Shown: positions 7,737-16,654, counted from the first letter of the stretch. The stretch: DNA of 64,000 bases from a virus (IMGVR_UViG_3300041405_000166:26792-90791), one strand, 5' to 3'. Notes: generated from the letters alone by a model not told the origin. Program-made: numbers and translations.

Positions 7737-9337
7737 AAAATACCAGGACACCAATTCCGGTTCACGAACCACAAATCAGCGTGCTGCTGCTGAAGAACGT
7801 GGCGCGTGATTATGTCGCCGGTGGTGACGGGCTTGGCACTGAGGCGCCGGCTTCTGGTCGTTTCCAGGGCGTACAGAACCGAATCGATCTGACGCCATAC
7901 CTGGGCGAAGGTGGTGGTGTCCGGACGGCCAAGGGTGTCCGTGAGCCGGCGGGAAGCTTCACGGTGACGCTGGCGGACAAGATGTTCAATGGCGACAGCG
8001 CGCAGATGGAATCGTTGTACGGGCTCATTGAACCGATGGATGTCATTGAGATCCGTATGGCCCATGCGCCGACGAGCCCTGGAGTGGTCGTTGAATACCA
8101 GGGTCTGGCGGAACAGTTGCCAATCATCATGCGCGGCTTCGTCACGTCACCGCGCCGGGTCGAAAGCATAGATCCTAGTGGACGGCCTCAGCGCTCGATC
8201 ACTATCACGGGGATGGATTACGGCAAGCTGTGGCAGATTATTCAGATTCGCTACCTGGCCAACTACGTGTTGGGTCAGGAGCTGCTGACCACGCTGAAGT
8301 TTGCGCAGAACTACGGGGTCAACTCGAACGTCGATTTCACGCCCAATCAGTTCATTTATGAGGTGGTGCAGAGCGTGTTGAATTCGTTCACCACGAACAT
8401 GCGCACCAACTCGGGCATGGGCTTCGACGAGATGGGCGACAGCAATAGCCCGGTGCGTGACATCGAGGTTTTCGACCTGACGGTGCCGGATGCGCGCGTG
8501 TCGGCCTTCGGGGCGAACAGCTTCTCTGGCGGCACGCTGTACCAGATGCTCTGCCACTATGGCGACGTGGGTCCGTGGAACGAGTTGTACATGGAAGACC
8601 GTGAGGATGGCGTGGCGATCGTCTACCGCCCCAACCCGTTTTTCACGCCAGGCAATGACCTGGTGAATCCGCCGGCGGATCCCTACGAGCCGCCGGATGG
8701 CGAAGGCTTCGTGCAGGGCCTGGGCATCGTCACCATCGAGATCACCGATATCGACGTGATCAGTCTGAACACCGGGCGATCGGACGCGAATCTGGCCAAC
8801 TACTACTGGGTGGATAACCCGTCGTTCTCGCTGATCCAGGGCGAGACGCTGCGCCTGCAAGCAGCTGGGCTCAACCCTGAAACCTATTTCATCGAAAACT
8901 ACCGCAACAGTGCCCCCTGGCTGTATGGCTTGCGCATGATGCAGGTGCAGACCAATCAGGGTGGCCGCTTCGACTCGCAGAAAGAGCAGGAGCTGCTGGC
9001 CGGAAAAGGCGCATTGCAGTCCTGGTTAGATGAGCGCCGGGCGATCCTGGTGGCCAACAACCGGGACAACGTCGTGTTCGAGAACGGCCAGATGGTGCTC
9101 AAGGGTAACGAGCAGATCAAGGCCGGCATGTACCTGCGCCTGTGGCGGGGCAACATGTACGCTGATTACTACCTGACCCGGGTCGAGCATTCGTTTATGC
9201 CGTTCCGATCATTCATCACCACGGTGACGTTCGAGCGCGGTACCGGGTTCATCGAGCGGGCCAAACGTGGCAATGGGTTGCAGTCGCCGTATCTGGCGGA
9301 ACTGAATGGTGACGGTGTCTACAGGAGCGTCGAATGA
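7733..9337 (+). CDS. Baseplate hub protein (gp27/gpD-like candidate)
   Basis: 534 residues, starting in an ATGA overlap with the tape measure stop. Beta-rich segments such as GSFTVTLADKMFNGDSAQME and ITITGMDYGKLWQIIQ are typical of hub proteins that bind the tube end and the spike. A conserved-looking C-terminal region (MYADYYLTRVEHSFMPFRSF) matches the cell-puncturing hub pattern. It lies between tape measure and spike, the usual hub position, and overlaps the spike gene by 4 nt. Family assignment is by pattern and order. Confidence 0.68.
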   Translation: MKNTRTPIPVHEPQISVLLLKNVARDYVAGGDGLGTEAPASGRFQGVQNRIDLTPYLGEGGGVRTAKGVREPAGSFTVTLADKMFNGDSAQMESLYGLIEPMDVIEIRMAHAPTSPGVVVEYQGLAEQLPIIMRGFVTSPRRVESIDPSGRPQRSITITGMDYGKLWQIIQIRYLANYVLGQELLTTLKFAQNYGVNSNVDFTPNQFIYEVVQSVLNSFTTNMRTNSGMGFDEMGDSNSPVRDIEVFDLTVPDARVSAFGANSFSGGTLYQMLCHYGDVGPWNELYMEDREDGVAIVYRPNPFFTPGNDLVNPPADPYEPPDGEGFVQGLGIVTIEITDIDVISLNTGRSDANLANYYWVDNPSFSLIQGETLRLQAAGLNPETYFIENYRNSAPWLYGLRMMQVQTNQGGRFDSQKEQELLAGKGALQSWLDERRAILVANNRDNVVFENGQMVLKGNEQIKAGMYLRLWRGNMYADYYLTRVEHSFMPFRSFITTVTFERGTGFIERAKRGNGLQSPYLAELNGDGVYRSVE

Positions 9338-10113
9338 ACGGCAGCGGAATCAGTCTTGCGAAGGTCACTCGCGTGGTCCCTGGTGGCCATGCTGTCGACT
9401 TGCTGTTCATGGACACTGGCGATCGCGTACCAGCCGTGCAGGTGATGACCGGATATGCCAGTGGTGATACAGGTCTGGTTGACCTGGTGCAGCCAGACCA
9501 AGGCGAGGACCAGTGGGACCCGAGCCGTATTGGCGAGCGTGAGGTAATCGCCTGCGTCAGCTATTACAAAAACATCCCGGTGGTGATCGGCTTCCTGTTT
9601 CCTCAGGTCTGCCAAATGCTCTTCGATCGGCAGAACTTCAAGGTGGACCGGCACGCATCGGACGTTTACACGACGACCGATAATGACGGCAATCACGAGC
9701 TGTTCCATCCGTCCGGCACCTATCTGCGCATCGGCACGGCGCCAGCGCATGAGGACCTGACCGGGTTGGACTTCGACAAGAAGTGGGCGATCACTAAGAA
9801 CACCGACAAGGCCGTGCATGTGCATTTGTCGGTGCGCAATGCAGGCGCTGAGGTGGCCAGTCTGGATATCGATCCGGCGGGCAATGTCACCCTTGGGCAT
9901 TCCGGCAACTACACGCAGAACGTCGGTGGTGATTACGCGCTGATCGTGGCTGGAAACTCGTCCAAGAACGTGACCGGCTCGGAAACGCTCACGGCCGATA
10001 CAGTGCAGATCAACAGCACCACGCTCAAGCACAACACCAAAAACATCGGCGATACGCACACCCATGGTAGCGGTGCAGTGATCACGGGTATCACGCCGGT
10101 TCCAAACGCTTAG
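9334..10113 (+). CDS. Baseplate central spike (gpV/gp45-like)
   Basis: 259 residues. The N-terminal ~90 residues look like the OB fold of spike proteins (VDLVQPDQGED...). Then comes a repetitive beta region, residues ~170-235 (GNVTLGHSGNYTQNVGGDY, NSSKNVTGSETLTADTVQI), typical of a trimeric beta-helix. The C-terminus GDTHTHGSGAVITGI carries the HxH motif that binds iron at the apex of P2 and Mu spikes. The protein would form the membrane-piercing needle. Its 3' end overlaps the convergent accessory gene by 4 nt. Confidence 0.85.
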   Translation: MNGSGISLAKVTRVVPGGHAVDLLFMDTGDRVPAVQVMTGYASGDTGLVDLVQPDQGEDQWDPSRIGEREVIACVSYYKNIPVVIGFLFPQVCQMLFDRQNFKVDRHASDVYTTTDNDGNHELFHPSGTYLRIGTAPAHEDLTGLDFDKKWAITKNTDKAVHVHLSVRNAGAEVASLDIDPAGNVTLGHSGNYTQNVGGDYALIVAGNSSKNVTGSETLTADTVQINSTTLKHNTKNIGDTHTHGSGAVITGITPVPNA

Positions 10114-10790
10114 CGTATCTGCGCCTGCGGGATAAACCCCGGAACCACCTGGCCGCCCACCGGAGCCTCGACGGCATAAACCCTGTCGTTCGGCTCCCCC
10201 GTCACGGTGATCATGTCGCCGGCGAATACCGGAGCACAGCCATTCTCCTGGATCAACATCTTGGCCCCCAGCGAATCACCGGCATCAAGGCGCGACTGAT
10301 ACAGCTCGGCGGCGATCGCCTGGCGGCACATGAACACCGTTTTCGTCAGCACCGTGGCCGCCTGAGCAGGCATCAGGTCAGGTGCTGGGGTCAACATCGG
10401 GGTCATGAAGTAGCCATCAATAACCTGGTCGTTGACGTTGCGCATCAGGCCGCGGGTGGTGTCGCCTTGGACGTCGGTCACCACCACCACAAACCCTTTG
10501 GGTGCCTTGCCGCAATTGCCAGCTCGAACCGTGGATAGATAGCCAGGGTAATCCTCGGCCATGATGCGCGCCTTGGCGGCCATGGTGATCTGCGCATCAG
10601 GGCAGTAGAAGGTATCGCGGGCAACACGATACGCCTCGACATCATCTGCGGCCTGGGCCGGGGTGATCATGCTCACCAGGGCGAAGGCGAACAGCAACGC
10701 GCCAGCGATGGCGAAGGGCGTTGTGAGAATCGTCCAGGCCCGCTGACGGCGAGCTTCGAGGACAGTGTTGCGAGTGGCCTGGGATTTCAT
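10110..10790 (-). CDS. Exported or membrane-anchored accessory protein, unknown function
   Basis: 226 residues. A basic N-terminus (RRQRAW) is followed by a hydrophobic helix, residues ~20-42 (ILTTPFAIAGALLFAFALV), then TPAQAADDV, which resembles a signal peptidase I site. The body contains four cysteines (FYCPDAQ, GNCGKA, FMCRQA, NGCAPV), possibly paired in the periplasm. Last gene of the minus-strand cassette that also contains PhaZ. AGAGGTA stands 12 nt before the ATG. No family recognised. Confidence 0.72.
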   Translation of the reverse strand: MKSQATRNTVLEARRQRAWTILTTPFAIAGALLFAFALVSMITPAQAADDVEAYRVARDTFYCPDAQITMAAKARIMAEDYPGYLSTVRAGNCGKAPKGFVVVVTDVQGDTTRGLMRNVNDQVIDGYFMTPMLTPAPDLMPAQAATVLTKTVFMCRQAIAAELYQSRLDAGDSLGAKMLIQENGCAPVFAGDMITVTGEPNDRVYAVEAPVGGQVVPGFIPQAQIR

Positions 10791-10850
10791 GATGCGTTAC
10801 CTCTTCAGGTGTGTGGTCTTCGTGGTGGACGGGTTAGATTTTCAAGCAGC

Positions 10851-11696
10851 CTATGCTGGTACTGCCGAGTCTGCAGATTCCTCGTCATCAGTCGTGCCAG
10901 ACAGAAACCCCATGATGATCGGGGCGACCGTGGTGGCCTTGGTCACCAGGAACAAATGCCCGTCGTCGATGACGTGCAAGGTGGCGTCAGGGATCAGTGC
11001 GGCGATCAGGCGCATATTGACCAGTGGGATGATCGGATCATCATTGCCAGCCAGCACCAGTGTTGGCTGCTTGATCCGGCGCAGCCAATGCAGACTGGTC
11101 CAGAACCAAACGGCCATTCCTTGGTAGGCATAACCGCGGCCACCAGTGGATTGCATCTTGGCGGCGTGGCTAGCGGCCAGCGCCTTGTCGTGGCGGAAAA
11201 CTCCACCGTAGATTTCCGGTGCGATTTTGGCGCCGTACTCGGGGTCGGTATAACGTCGCGGGCTGGACATCAGCGCCAAGACTTTCGGGGACGGCATGAC
11301 GCTCAGGATTCCAGTCGAAGTCGCCGCGAGAATCAGTTTTGTGCAGCGCTGCGGGTAATCATTGGCGAATTGCTGAGCCAGGAAACCGCCCCACGAAACA
11401 CCAATGACATTGACTTGGTCGTATGCCAGGCAATCCAGCATCTTGGCCACGGTCTTGGCCAGGCCGCTGAACGTGTAAGGCAGGCGTGGCGTGGATGAGC
11501 CACCTACGCCTGGCACGTCGAAGGCAATCACTTCCTGATCATGATCCAGGGCCTGCACGAACGGGATCACCAGCTCAAGGCTGGCACCGATGCCGTTGAG
11601 CACCAGCAGCGGGGTGAGGTTTGGATTGCCTGGGCGCACCGCTGTTCTGATGGACTGGCCATCGACCATGACAGTGCGGAAAACAAATTCTTTCAT
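10851..11696 (-). CDS. phaZ: PhaZ-like polyhydroxyalkanoate depolymerase (alpha/beta hydrolase)
   Basis: 281 residues, about the length of cytoplasmic medium-chain-length PHA depolymerase PhaZ of Pseudomonas, which hydrolyses intracellular storage polyester granules to 3-hydroxy fatty acids. From memory of that family, long stretches coincide: FRTVMVDGQSIRTAVRPG, VIAFDVPGVGGSSTP, VNVIGVSWGG, TSLHWLRRIKQPTLVLAG and VIDDGHLFL. The catalytic triad is intact: Ser101 in G-V-S-W-G, Asp220 (after GND) and His247 in DDGH, each one residue below the published PhaZ numbering 102/221/248. No signal peptide, so it should act in the cytoplasm. Good ribosome site (GGAG, 11 nt). A general alpha/beta hydrolase with another ester substrate cannot be excluded. 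Confidence 0.85.
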   Translation of the reverse strand: MKEFVFRTVMVDGQSIRTAVRPGNPNLTPLLVLNGIGASLELVIPFVQALDHDQEVIAFDVPGVGGSSTPRLPYTFSGLAKTVAKMLDCLAYDQVNVIGVSWGGFLAQQFANDYPQRCTKLILAATSTGILSVMPSPKVLALMSSPRRYTDPEYGAKIAPEIYGGVFRHDKALAASHAAKMQSTGGRGYAYQGMAVWFWTSLHWLRRIKQPTLVLAGNDDPIIPLVNMRLIAALIPDATLHVIDDGHLFLVTKATTVAPIIMGFLSGTTDDEESADSAVPA

Positions 11697-11776
11697 CTCT
11701 GTTGCTCCATGCTGCTCGGCGTGCCGGGCGTTTCGGGTTTTTGTGCTGGCGAAGCCCGCACTGGGCGGGCTTGCTG

Positions 11777-11932
11777 TTATTGATCGCTGCGGCGGCGACC
11801 TTTGTTTTGGCGTTTCAGTTGAGCGCCATCAAGGTCATCGGCGCTGGAATACCAGACCAATAGTCCAGTCCCGACAATAGCGAGGATGATGACGAGCGCC
11901 AAAATAAGCAGCGGGATTATTTGGTCAAGCAT
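11777..11932 (-). CDS. Small single-pass membrane protein
   Basis: 51 residues, ATG at 11932, TAA at 11777. A transmembrane helix fills residues ~5-28 (IIPLLILALVIILAIVGTG); the C-terminal half is charged and strongly basic (KRQNKGRRRSDQ), so the tail probably faces the cytoplasm. A strong AAGGAG ribosome site lies 5 nt upstream. Part of the minus-strand accessory cassette, between PhaZ and two small soluble proteins. Function unknown. Confidence 0.7.
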   Translation of the reverse strand: MLDQIIPLLILALVIILAIVGTGLLVWYSSADDLDGAQLKRQNKGRRRSDQ

Positions 11933-12005
11933 GGCGACTCCTTGGGTTGGGCTTCCTTGGTACTGGCGAAGCCCCGATTAAGGGGCTTAAGGTGGTCGGG
12001 GTTGG

Positions 12006-12260
12006 TTATGCCGGGAAAAAGGCGGTGCCGCGTGTGATCGTGTAATGAACCTCGAAGGTGCCGTCTGAGTGCAGCGCTACAAGGCGATGCGGCGCACCGT
12101 TCTTATAAAGGTTCGCTTGCTCTTCCAAAGCGGCCAAGCCTTGCACACGGTTACGCGGTTTGATGTCGTCTTTTTGCAGCCATTCGGCGTGCTTGCTGGC
12201 CTCTTCAATGTTGGACCAGTTGCCGCCAAAAACTTGTTGAATCTGGATGCGGTATTTCAT
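12006..12260 (-). CDS. Small accessory protein, unknown
   Basis: 84 residues, soluble, with aromatic and charged residues through its length (VFGGNWSNIEEASKHAEWLQ). It follows the next gene upstream by 14 nt in the minus-strand cassette, with GGAG in the spacer (ACGGAGCAAGACGCG). No family recognised; possibly a host-modifying moron product. Confidence 0.6.
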   Translation of the reverse strand: MKYRIQIQQVFGGNWSNIEEASKHAEWLQKDDIKPRNRVQGLAALEEQANLYKNGAPHRLVALHSDGTFEVHYTITRGTAFFPA

Positions 12261-12274
12261 CGCGTCTTGCTCCG

Positions 12275-12502
12275 TTACTTTGTGCGTTTGTTGAACAGTG
12301 CGGTCGCCGCTTCGAGCGTCATTTGCTGCTCGACGTAGCGCCAGGTTTTCACGTCACGGCCTGCGACGTAGTTGACGCAGAGCTTCCACACGCCATAACC
12401 AGCATCCTCGCCCCAATGGTTGGTCGACTTCATCAGTGCGAAAGTCGATTTGCCAGACTTGTTGGCCTTGACGGAGATCTTGGTGTGGGCGGCTTTGGTC
12501 AT
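12275..12502 (-). CDS. Small basic accessory protein, first gene of moron cassette
   Basis: 75 residues from ATG 12502, which has GGAG 9 nt upstream. The frame is open to an ATG at 12613, but that would overlap the promoter and give an implausible cysteine-rich N-terminus. The protein is basic (KISVKANKSGKS, FNKRTK) with several Trp/Tyr. A strong sigma70-like promoter lies 40-70 nt upstream, so this gene probably starts the transcript that also carries PhaZ. Confidence 0.62.
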   Translation of the reverse strand: MTKAAHTKISVKANKSGKSTFALMKSTNHWGEDAGYGVWKLCVNYVAGRDVKTWRYVEQQMTLEAATALFNKRTK

Positions 12503-12540
12503 GGCGGTGGCTCCGTGTTGTTCGTCTTGGCTACAACTTA

Positions 12541-12569
12541 AATATATCCATAGCTGCACATCTTTGCAA
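12541..12569 (-). promoter_or_regulatory. Host-type sigma70 promoter of moron cassette
   Basis: On the minus strand TTGCAA (12569-12564), 17-nt spacer, TATATT (12546-12541). The predicted start is about 30 nt before ATG 12502. It uses the same TTGCAA box as the recombination operon promoter at 25887-25892. Confidence 0.65.
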
Positions 12570-12598
12570 CTACAGATACAAAGTAATTTCACCGCTTG

Positions 12599-12605
12599 TC
12601 GTGAC
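12599..12605 (+). promoter_or_regulatory. TCGTGAC motif before baseplate gene
   Basis: TCGTGAC ends 14 nt before ATG 12620. The downstream bases GCACCATCCTG match those at 1016-1026 (GCATCATCCTG). It would restart late transcription of baseplate genes after the inverted cassette. Confidence 0.5.
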
Positions 12606-12619
12606 AGCACCATCCTGTC

Positions 12620-13783
12620 ATGAGCACACCATCGTCCCAGAAATCAGACGTCCGCCCGATCAGCTTCCTGCTCCAGGACCTGAGCAACGGCAACGACCTG
12701 ACCAGCGTCCCACTGAACATCCGCCCAGCTGATCTGACGCGGGTCGAGCCGTCGCGCGCCTCGGTGCAGCAGACCCTCGGCGGGGCCTGGCTGGATAACT
12801 GGGGGCCCGGCATTCGCCAGGTGAACATCAACGGGCATACCGGCTGGCGTGGCAGCAACTATGAGGACGGCATGGAGCTGTTCCGGACGCTGAACAACAC
12901 CGTATTCAAGAGCTGGCACGAGAAACGGCGCCTGGCGATCAGTGCCGGCCGGGATCCTGAGTTGATTCAGCTGATCTTCGCCGACCTGCTCGATGACTTC
13001 GTGTACGTGGTTGCCCCGATGAACTTCACGCTGCGCCGGAGCAAGCAGAGCCCGCTGCTGATGCAATACCAGATCAGCATGCTGGTGCTGTCTGAGGACT
13101 TGGTCGACCTGAAGAACAAGCTACGTCCGCCAGCGATCTTGCCGGGTGACATCGCGGTACCTGAGGCGCTGAAAACCCTGAGGGAGATCCTTGGACGAAT
13201 CCGCAACTTTGCCACCAGCGTGGGTAACTTCATCAACGGCACCATTGGTGCAGCCGTCCGATCGTTCATGAACCTGACGGCCGATGTCCTGGCGGTGACG
13301 GTCGAGACGATCAGTTCGCTCAAAGGTTCGTTTGATGAGGTTGCCGGTCCGCTGCTGTCGGTAGCCACCGACCTGGCCCAGGCCGGGCGCAACATCATGT
13401 GCACCGTCGCCACCGTGCAATCGCTGGGGACCTTCGTCAAATCCAGGATCATGGAAATCAGCGGGGCCTTCACCTACGCCTTGTGCCTGCTGAAAAACGC
13501 TTTTGGTGGCGGCAAGAAATACCCGGACTATTCCGACTGGTACGGCGCGAGCAACTGTTCGTCCATCTCAGGTGGTCGTCCGCTGTCGCCGCTGCGCTTC
13601 GAAAACCCGTTCTACAAACTGACGCCGAGTCCGAGCACGCCGATCACCCAGACACCAGAAGCGCGCAATTCCATGAAGCTGCTGGTAGGCATGGATGTGT
13701 TATCGACCACGCCGACCATGGACATGGAGTCGAATATCCGCTCGGTGAATGACGGCACGGCTGTCGTTGAGGCTATCGCATGA
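12620..13783 (+). CDS. Baseplate protein with N-terminal tail-linkage domain
   Basis: 387 residues. The first ~165 residues carry a pattern known from baseplate or tail-linkage proteins: PLNIRPADLTRVEPSR, TLGGAWLDNWGPGI and INGHTGWRG. The middle (res ~190-300) is a long helical, partly hydrophobic region. The C-terminus is Ser/Pro/Thr-rich. It starts 14 nt after a TCGTGAC element and its stop overlaps the next gene (ATGA). Probably links the hub to the wedge; the exact homologue is not identified. Confidence 0.65.
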   Translation: MSTPSSQKSDVRPISFLLQDLSNGNDLTSVPLNIRPADLTRVEPSRASVQQTLGGAWLDNWGPGIRQVNINGHTGWRGSNYEDGMELFRTLNNTVFKSWHEKRRLAISAGRDPELIQLIFADLLDDFVYVVAPMNFTLRRSKQSPLLMQYQISMLVLSEDLVDLKNKLRPPAILPGDIAVPEALKTLREILGRIRNFATSVGNFINGTIGAAVRSFMNLTADVLAVTVETISSLKGSFDEVAGPLLSVATDLAQAGRNIMCTVATVQSLGTFVKSRIMEISGAFTYALCLLKNAFGGGKKYPDYSDWYGASNCSSISGGRPLSPLRFENPFYKLTPSPSTPITQTPEARNSMKLLVGMDVLSTTPTMDMESNIRSVNDGTAVVEAIA

Positions 13784-14403
13784 GTGAGTTTGACCGCCCC
13801 CTGATCGGTTACCGCCTGGTTGACACCTTGTACGGCGACACCTTGCAGAAGGTGGCTGCGCGTGAGCTGGGCAACGCGGACCGTTGGCCTGACCTGGCCA
13901 ACATTAATAACCTGATGCCGCCGTACATCACTGATGACGCCTCGATCGCGTCTGATCGGGTGCTGCTGTCTGGCAGCACGCTGATCGTCCCCGCGCAAAG
14001 CAAGCTGTCGGAGGCGTCCGACTCGACGGATCCGGACAAGATCTATCAGATGGACATGGGCCTAATCGATGGCGATATGTCCGCTGATGAAAATGGCGAC
14101 TTTCTGGTGTTCAACGGTCGCGACAACCTCAAGCAGGCTTTGGAGCACCGTGTCGATGTCGAGCGCGGGGAGCTGATGTGGCATCCGGAATACGGCTCGC
14201 TGCACCGGGCGTTGATCGGCACGGTGAATGGGCCGACGGCGAGCACGCTGGCGGCCAAGTATGTAGACGCGACGCTGAAGGCCGATCCTCGCGTCCAATC
14301 GGTCAATAGCGTGGTCGCCACCGTCGTCGGCGATCAAATCAATGTGGTGGCGGACGTAATGCCCATCGTTGGCCGATCCATGAAAATCGAGGTAGGTATC
14401 TAA
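13780..14403 (+). CDS. Baseplate wedge protein, LysM-like plus gp25-like
   Basis: 207 residues. Residues ~5-75 resemble a LysM-type module (GDTLQKVAARELGNADRWPDL then LIVP). Residues ~105-205 match the gp25/gpW family of baseplate wedges (NLKQALEHRVDVERGEL, HPEYGSLHRALIG), which nucleate the sheath at the baseplate. A LysM-like domain ahead of gp25 is a recognised fusion. It overlaps both neighbours by 1-4 nt. Confidence 0.82.
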   Translation: MSEFDRPLIGYRLVDTLYGDTLQKVAARELGNADRWPDLANINNLMPPYITDDASIASDRVLLSGSTLIVPAQSKLSEASDSTDPDKIYQMDMGLIDGDMSADENGDFLVFNGRDNLKQALEHRVDVERGELMWHPEYGSLHRALIGTVNGPTASTLAAKYVDATLKADPRVQSVNSVVATVVGDQINVVADVMPIVGRSMKIEVGI

Positions 14404-15530
14404 TGTTTCAAATCAAGGACTTCGTCTCGATTACGGCATCGATGATCAACCTCATGCGTGCCAGCACGAAGAAGATCACCGACTTCAACGTCGGCTCGGT
14501 AGCGCGGACGCTGATCGAAGCGCCGGCATCCGAGCTTGATCAGCTGTACCAGGAAATGTTCCACGGCCTGAAGGAAGCGATTCCGGTCGCCACCTACAAC
14601 ACGTTTGAATTTCCACTGCTCCCGGCGTCGGCCGCGACTGGTGTGCTGACGTTCTACGCCACGGGTGGTCATTCTGAAGACATCCTGATCGCCACTGGGA
14701 CACTGGTGAAGAACCCGACCACGAACAAGGTCTACCGGACCATCCGTGACGTCTTCCTTGAGGTTGGCGATCCTCAGGTGTCCGTGGCGGGCGTGGCCGA
14801 TACGGTTGGCGCTGATACCAACTGCGACGCCAACACCATTCTGGTGTTGATCGGTTCCATCACGGGTATCGCCGGGGTTTCCAACCTGACCGCTTTTTCC
14901 GGTGGGCGCGACATCGAAACGGATGACGAGCGCAAACTGCGATTCCAGGGCTTCATCAGTACGCTGCAGCGCGGCACCTTGGCGGCGATTCGCTACGGGG
15001 CCAGCACTGCGGTGGTGACCGACGTCAACGGAATCATCATTGAGCGAGTGGTGTTTATCGGGATCGTCGAGCCCTACGAAGTCGATCCGATCGCCAATGA
15101 CCCGGGGTACGTCGAGGTCTACGTGCACAACGGCGTGGGCGGTACCTCGCCGACGCTGGTGGACAACGTCCAGCTGATCATCGACGGCTATTACGATGAG
15201 GATGGTGTTCCAGTTCCTGGCTGGAAAGCCGCCGGAGTGGTGGTGGACTGTTTCGCTGCGACCGAAGTGCTCCAGGCCGTGACCGGATCTGTATATTTTT
15301 TACCTGGGTATCAGAGCGCTACCGTGTTGGCTGAATGCACGACGGTGGTCCGTGCGTATCTTCTCTCGCTGAAGGTCGGCGAGAAGTCGGTGAAGAACGA
15401 AATCGTCGAACGGATCATGGCCGTGCCTGGCGTGTACAACCTGGTGCTGGCCGCACCGACGGCGGACCTGGCGCCGATCGCCTCCGAGAAAATCATGCCG
15501 GGCGTCGTCACGCTGACAGCTGGGGTGTAA
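14403..15530 (+). CDS. Baseplate J-like wedge protein
   Basis: 375 residues. The N-terminus FNVGSVARTLIEAPASELDQ is the hallmark of the baseplate J (gp6/gpJ) family, as is the central FSGGRDIETDDERKLRFQGF. The C-terminal third continues the J fold and ends with a short beta segment. J proteins form the baseplate periphery ring that triggers sheath contraction. Start overlaps the previous stop (TAATG). Confidence 0.88.
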   Translation: MFQIKDFVSITASMINLMRASTKKITDFNVGSVARTLIEAPASELDQLYQEMFHGLKEAIPVATYNTFEFPLLPASAATGVLTFYATGGHSEDILIATGTLVKNPTTNKVYRTIRDVFLEVGDPQVSVAGVADTVGADTNCDANTILVLIGSITGIAGVSNLTAFSGGRDIETDDERKLRFQGFISTLQRGTLAAIRYGASTAVVTDVNGIIIERVVFIGIVEPYEVDPIANDPGYVEVYVHNGVGGTSPTLVDNVQLIIDGYYDEDGVPVPGWKAAGVVVDCFAATEVLQAVTGSVYFLPGYQSATVLAECTTVVRAYLLSLKVGEKSVKNEIVERIMAVPGVYNLVLAAPTADLAPIASEKIMPGVVTLTAGV

Positions 15531-15534
15531 CCGT

Positions 15535-16650
15535 ATGAAGCTCACGCAAAAGCTCCTTGGCTACCTCAATCGGGCCTTCAGTCGCGATCCTGTCCAATTC
15601 ATGGCGCTGCGTATCAGCTATGACGGCGCCATGGTCTGGACGATCGAGGACGCGGTGCTGACTACCACCGTCACTGGCGGCACGGGCACGAGCCATGTGG
15701 TGCAGCTCAGCGACTACAACCTGGCGCAGCTGGCAAACTACTTCGCTGCACTGCCAGGGTACTCGGTGCCATTCCAGATCTCCGGAACGGCATCAACGCT
15801 GAGCGCTCGCGTACTGATGGATGGCACTGGCGACCAGGTGTTATCGAACGGCGATCACCTGTACGCCTATACCTCGCTGACCTGGGCTTTCCTTGAGGCG
15901 AGCGCCTACGAGCTCAAGCACGCTCGCGAACAGATTTACCAGATGCTGCGGCAAATGGTGGTGCCAACAGCAGAAGACGAGTGGCTGGATGAGATCGGTG
16001 GCTATTACAACGTCAGGCGCCAGGATGGCGAGATCGATTCGACCTATGGTCCTCGAATCATTTATGAGGTGATTCGCCCGCGGAACAACAACAAGGCGAT
16101 TGAACTGGCAATCAGTCAGGCCACTGGCGGCCTACCATCGAAGGTCACGGACGTGACAATCCCGGGTGATATCTCTCCGCTTTACAATGGGGATATCGAC
16201 CATGATGGGTCTAGGCTGTATAACGCGACAGGTAAATATCGGCGAAACCTCTTCGATGTCGAGTATGCGTTTGACCTCGAAGGCGCTGAAGATATTGCCC
16301 CATTCCAAGCGCGTGTGCTTGGCATCATTGACCAATTCCGCTCGGCCGGCACGCACCTTCGGCAGATTTTGCTTCAGTCTGGTCAGCTGGTTGATACCGC
16401 CACTTACAACTTCACAGACAGTCTGGATTTCGTCGGCACCGTGACGATGGAAGATTCGGTGGATGCCCAGACCGATGACATGGAACTCTCCGGAATTCTT
16501 GGTTTGACTGATACGGCTGTCATGCCTGCCGACGGTGATCTGGTCATTGAGTCGCTGAGCGTTCACACCTACAACGGCGTCCATTTCTATGGCGGTTCTG
16601 GCCGTGTGGTGAATTACGACAGCGGCGAAACCGTGATCGAGACGCTGTAG
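15535..16650 (+). CDS. Baseplate/fibre-connecting protein (gpI-like position)
   Basis: 371 residues. The helical middle (EQIYQMLRQMVVPTAEDEWLD, QARVLGIIDQFRSAGTHLRQ) resembles the tail of P2 gpI-type proteins, which follow J and attach fibres. The N-terminal ~115 residues are beta-rich and may be an added domain. The C-terminal ~90 residues have repetitive acidic beta strands (TVTMEDSVDAQTDDMELSG). Followed by a TCGTGAC motif and a hairpin before the fibre genes. Confidence 0.65.
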   Translation: MKLTQKLLGYLNRAFSRDPVQFMALRISYDGAMVWTIEDAVLTTTVTGGTGTSHVVQLSDYNLAQLANYFAALPGYSVPFQISGTASTLSARVLMDGTGDQVLSNGDHLYAYTSLTWAFLEASAYELKHAREQIYQMLRQMVVPTAEDEWLDEIGGYYNVRRQDGEIDSTYGPRIIYEVIRPRNNNKAIELAISQATGGLPSKVTDVTIPGDISPLYNGDIDHDGSRLYNATGKYRRNLFDVEYAFDLEGAEDIAPFQARVLGIIDQFRSAGTHLRQILLQSGQLVDTATYNFTDSLDFVGTVTMEDSVDAQTDDMELSGILGLTDTAVMPADGDLVIESLSVHTYNGVHFYGGSGRVVNYDSGETVIETL

Positions 16651-16654
16651 TCGG

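Noticed and set aside
12503-12613. N-terminal extension of the 12275 gene to ATG 12613
   Set aside because: It would include the promoter boxes and gives an unnatural Cys-rich sequence; ATG 12502 has a ribosome site.
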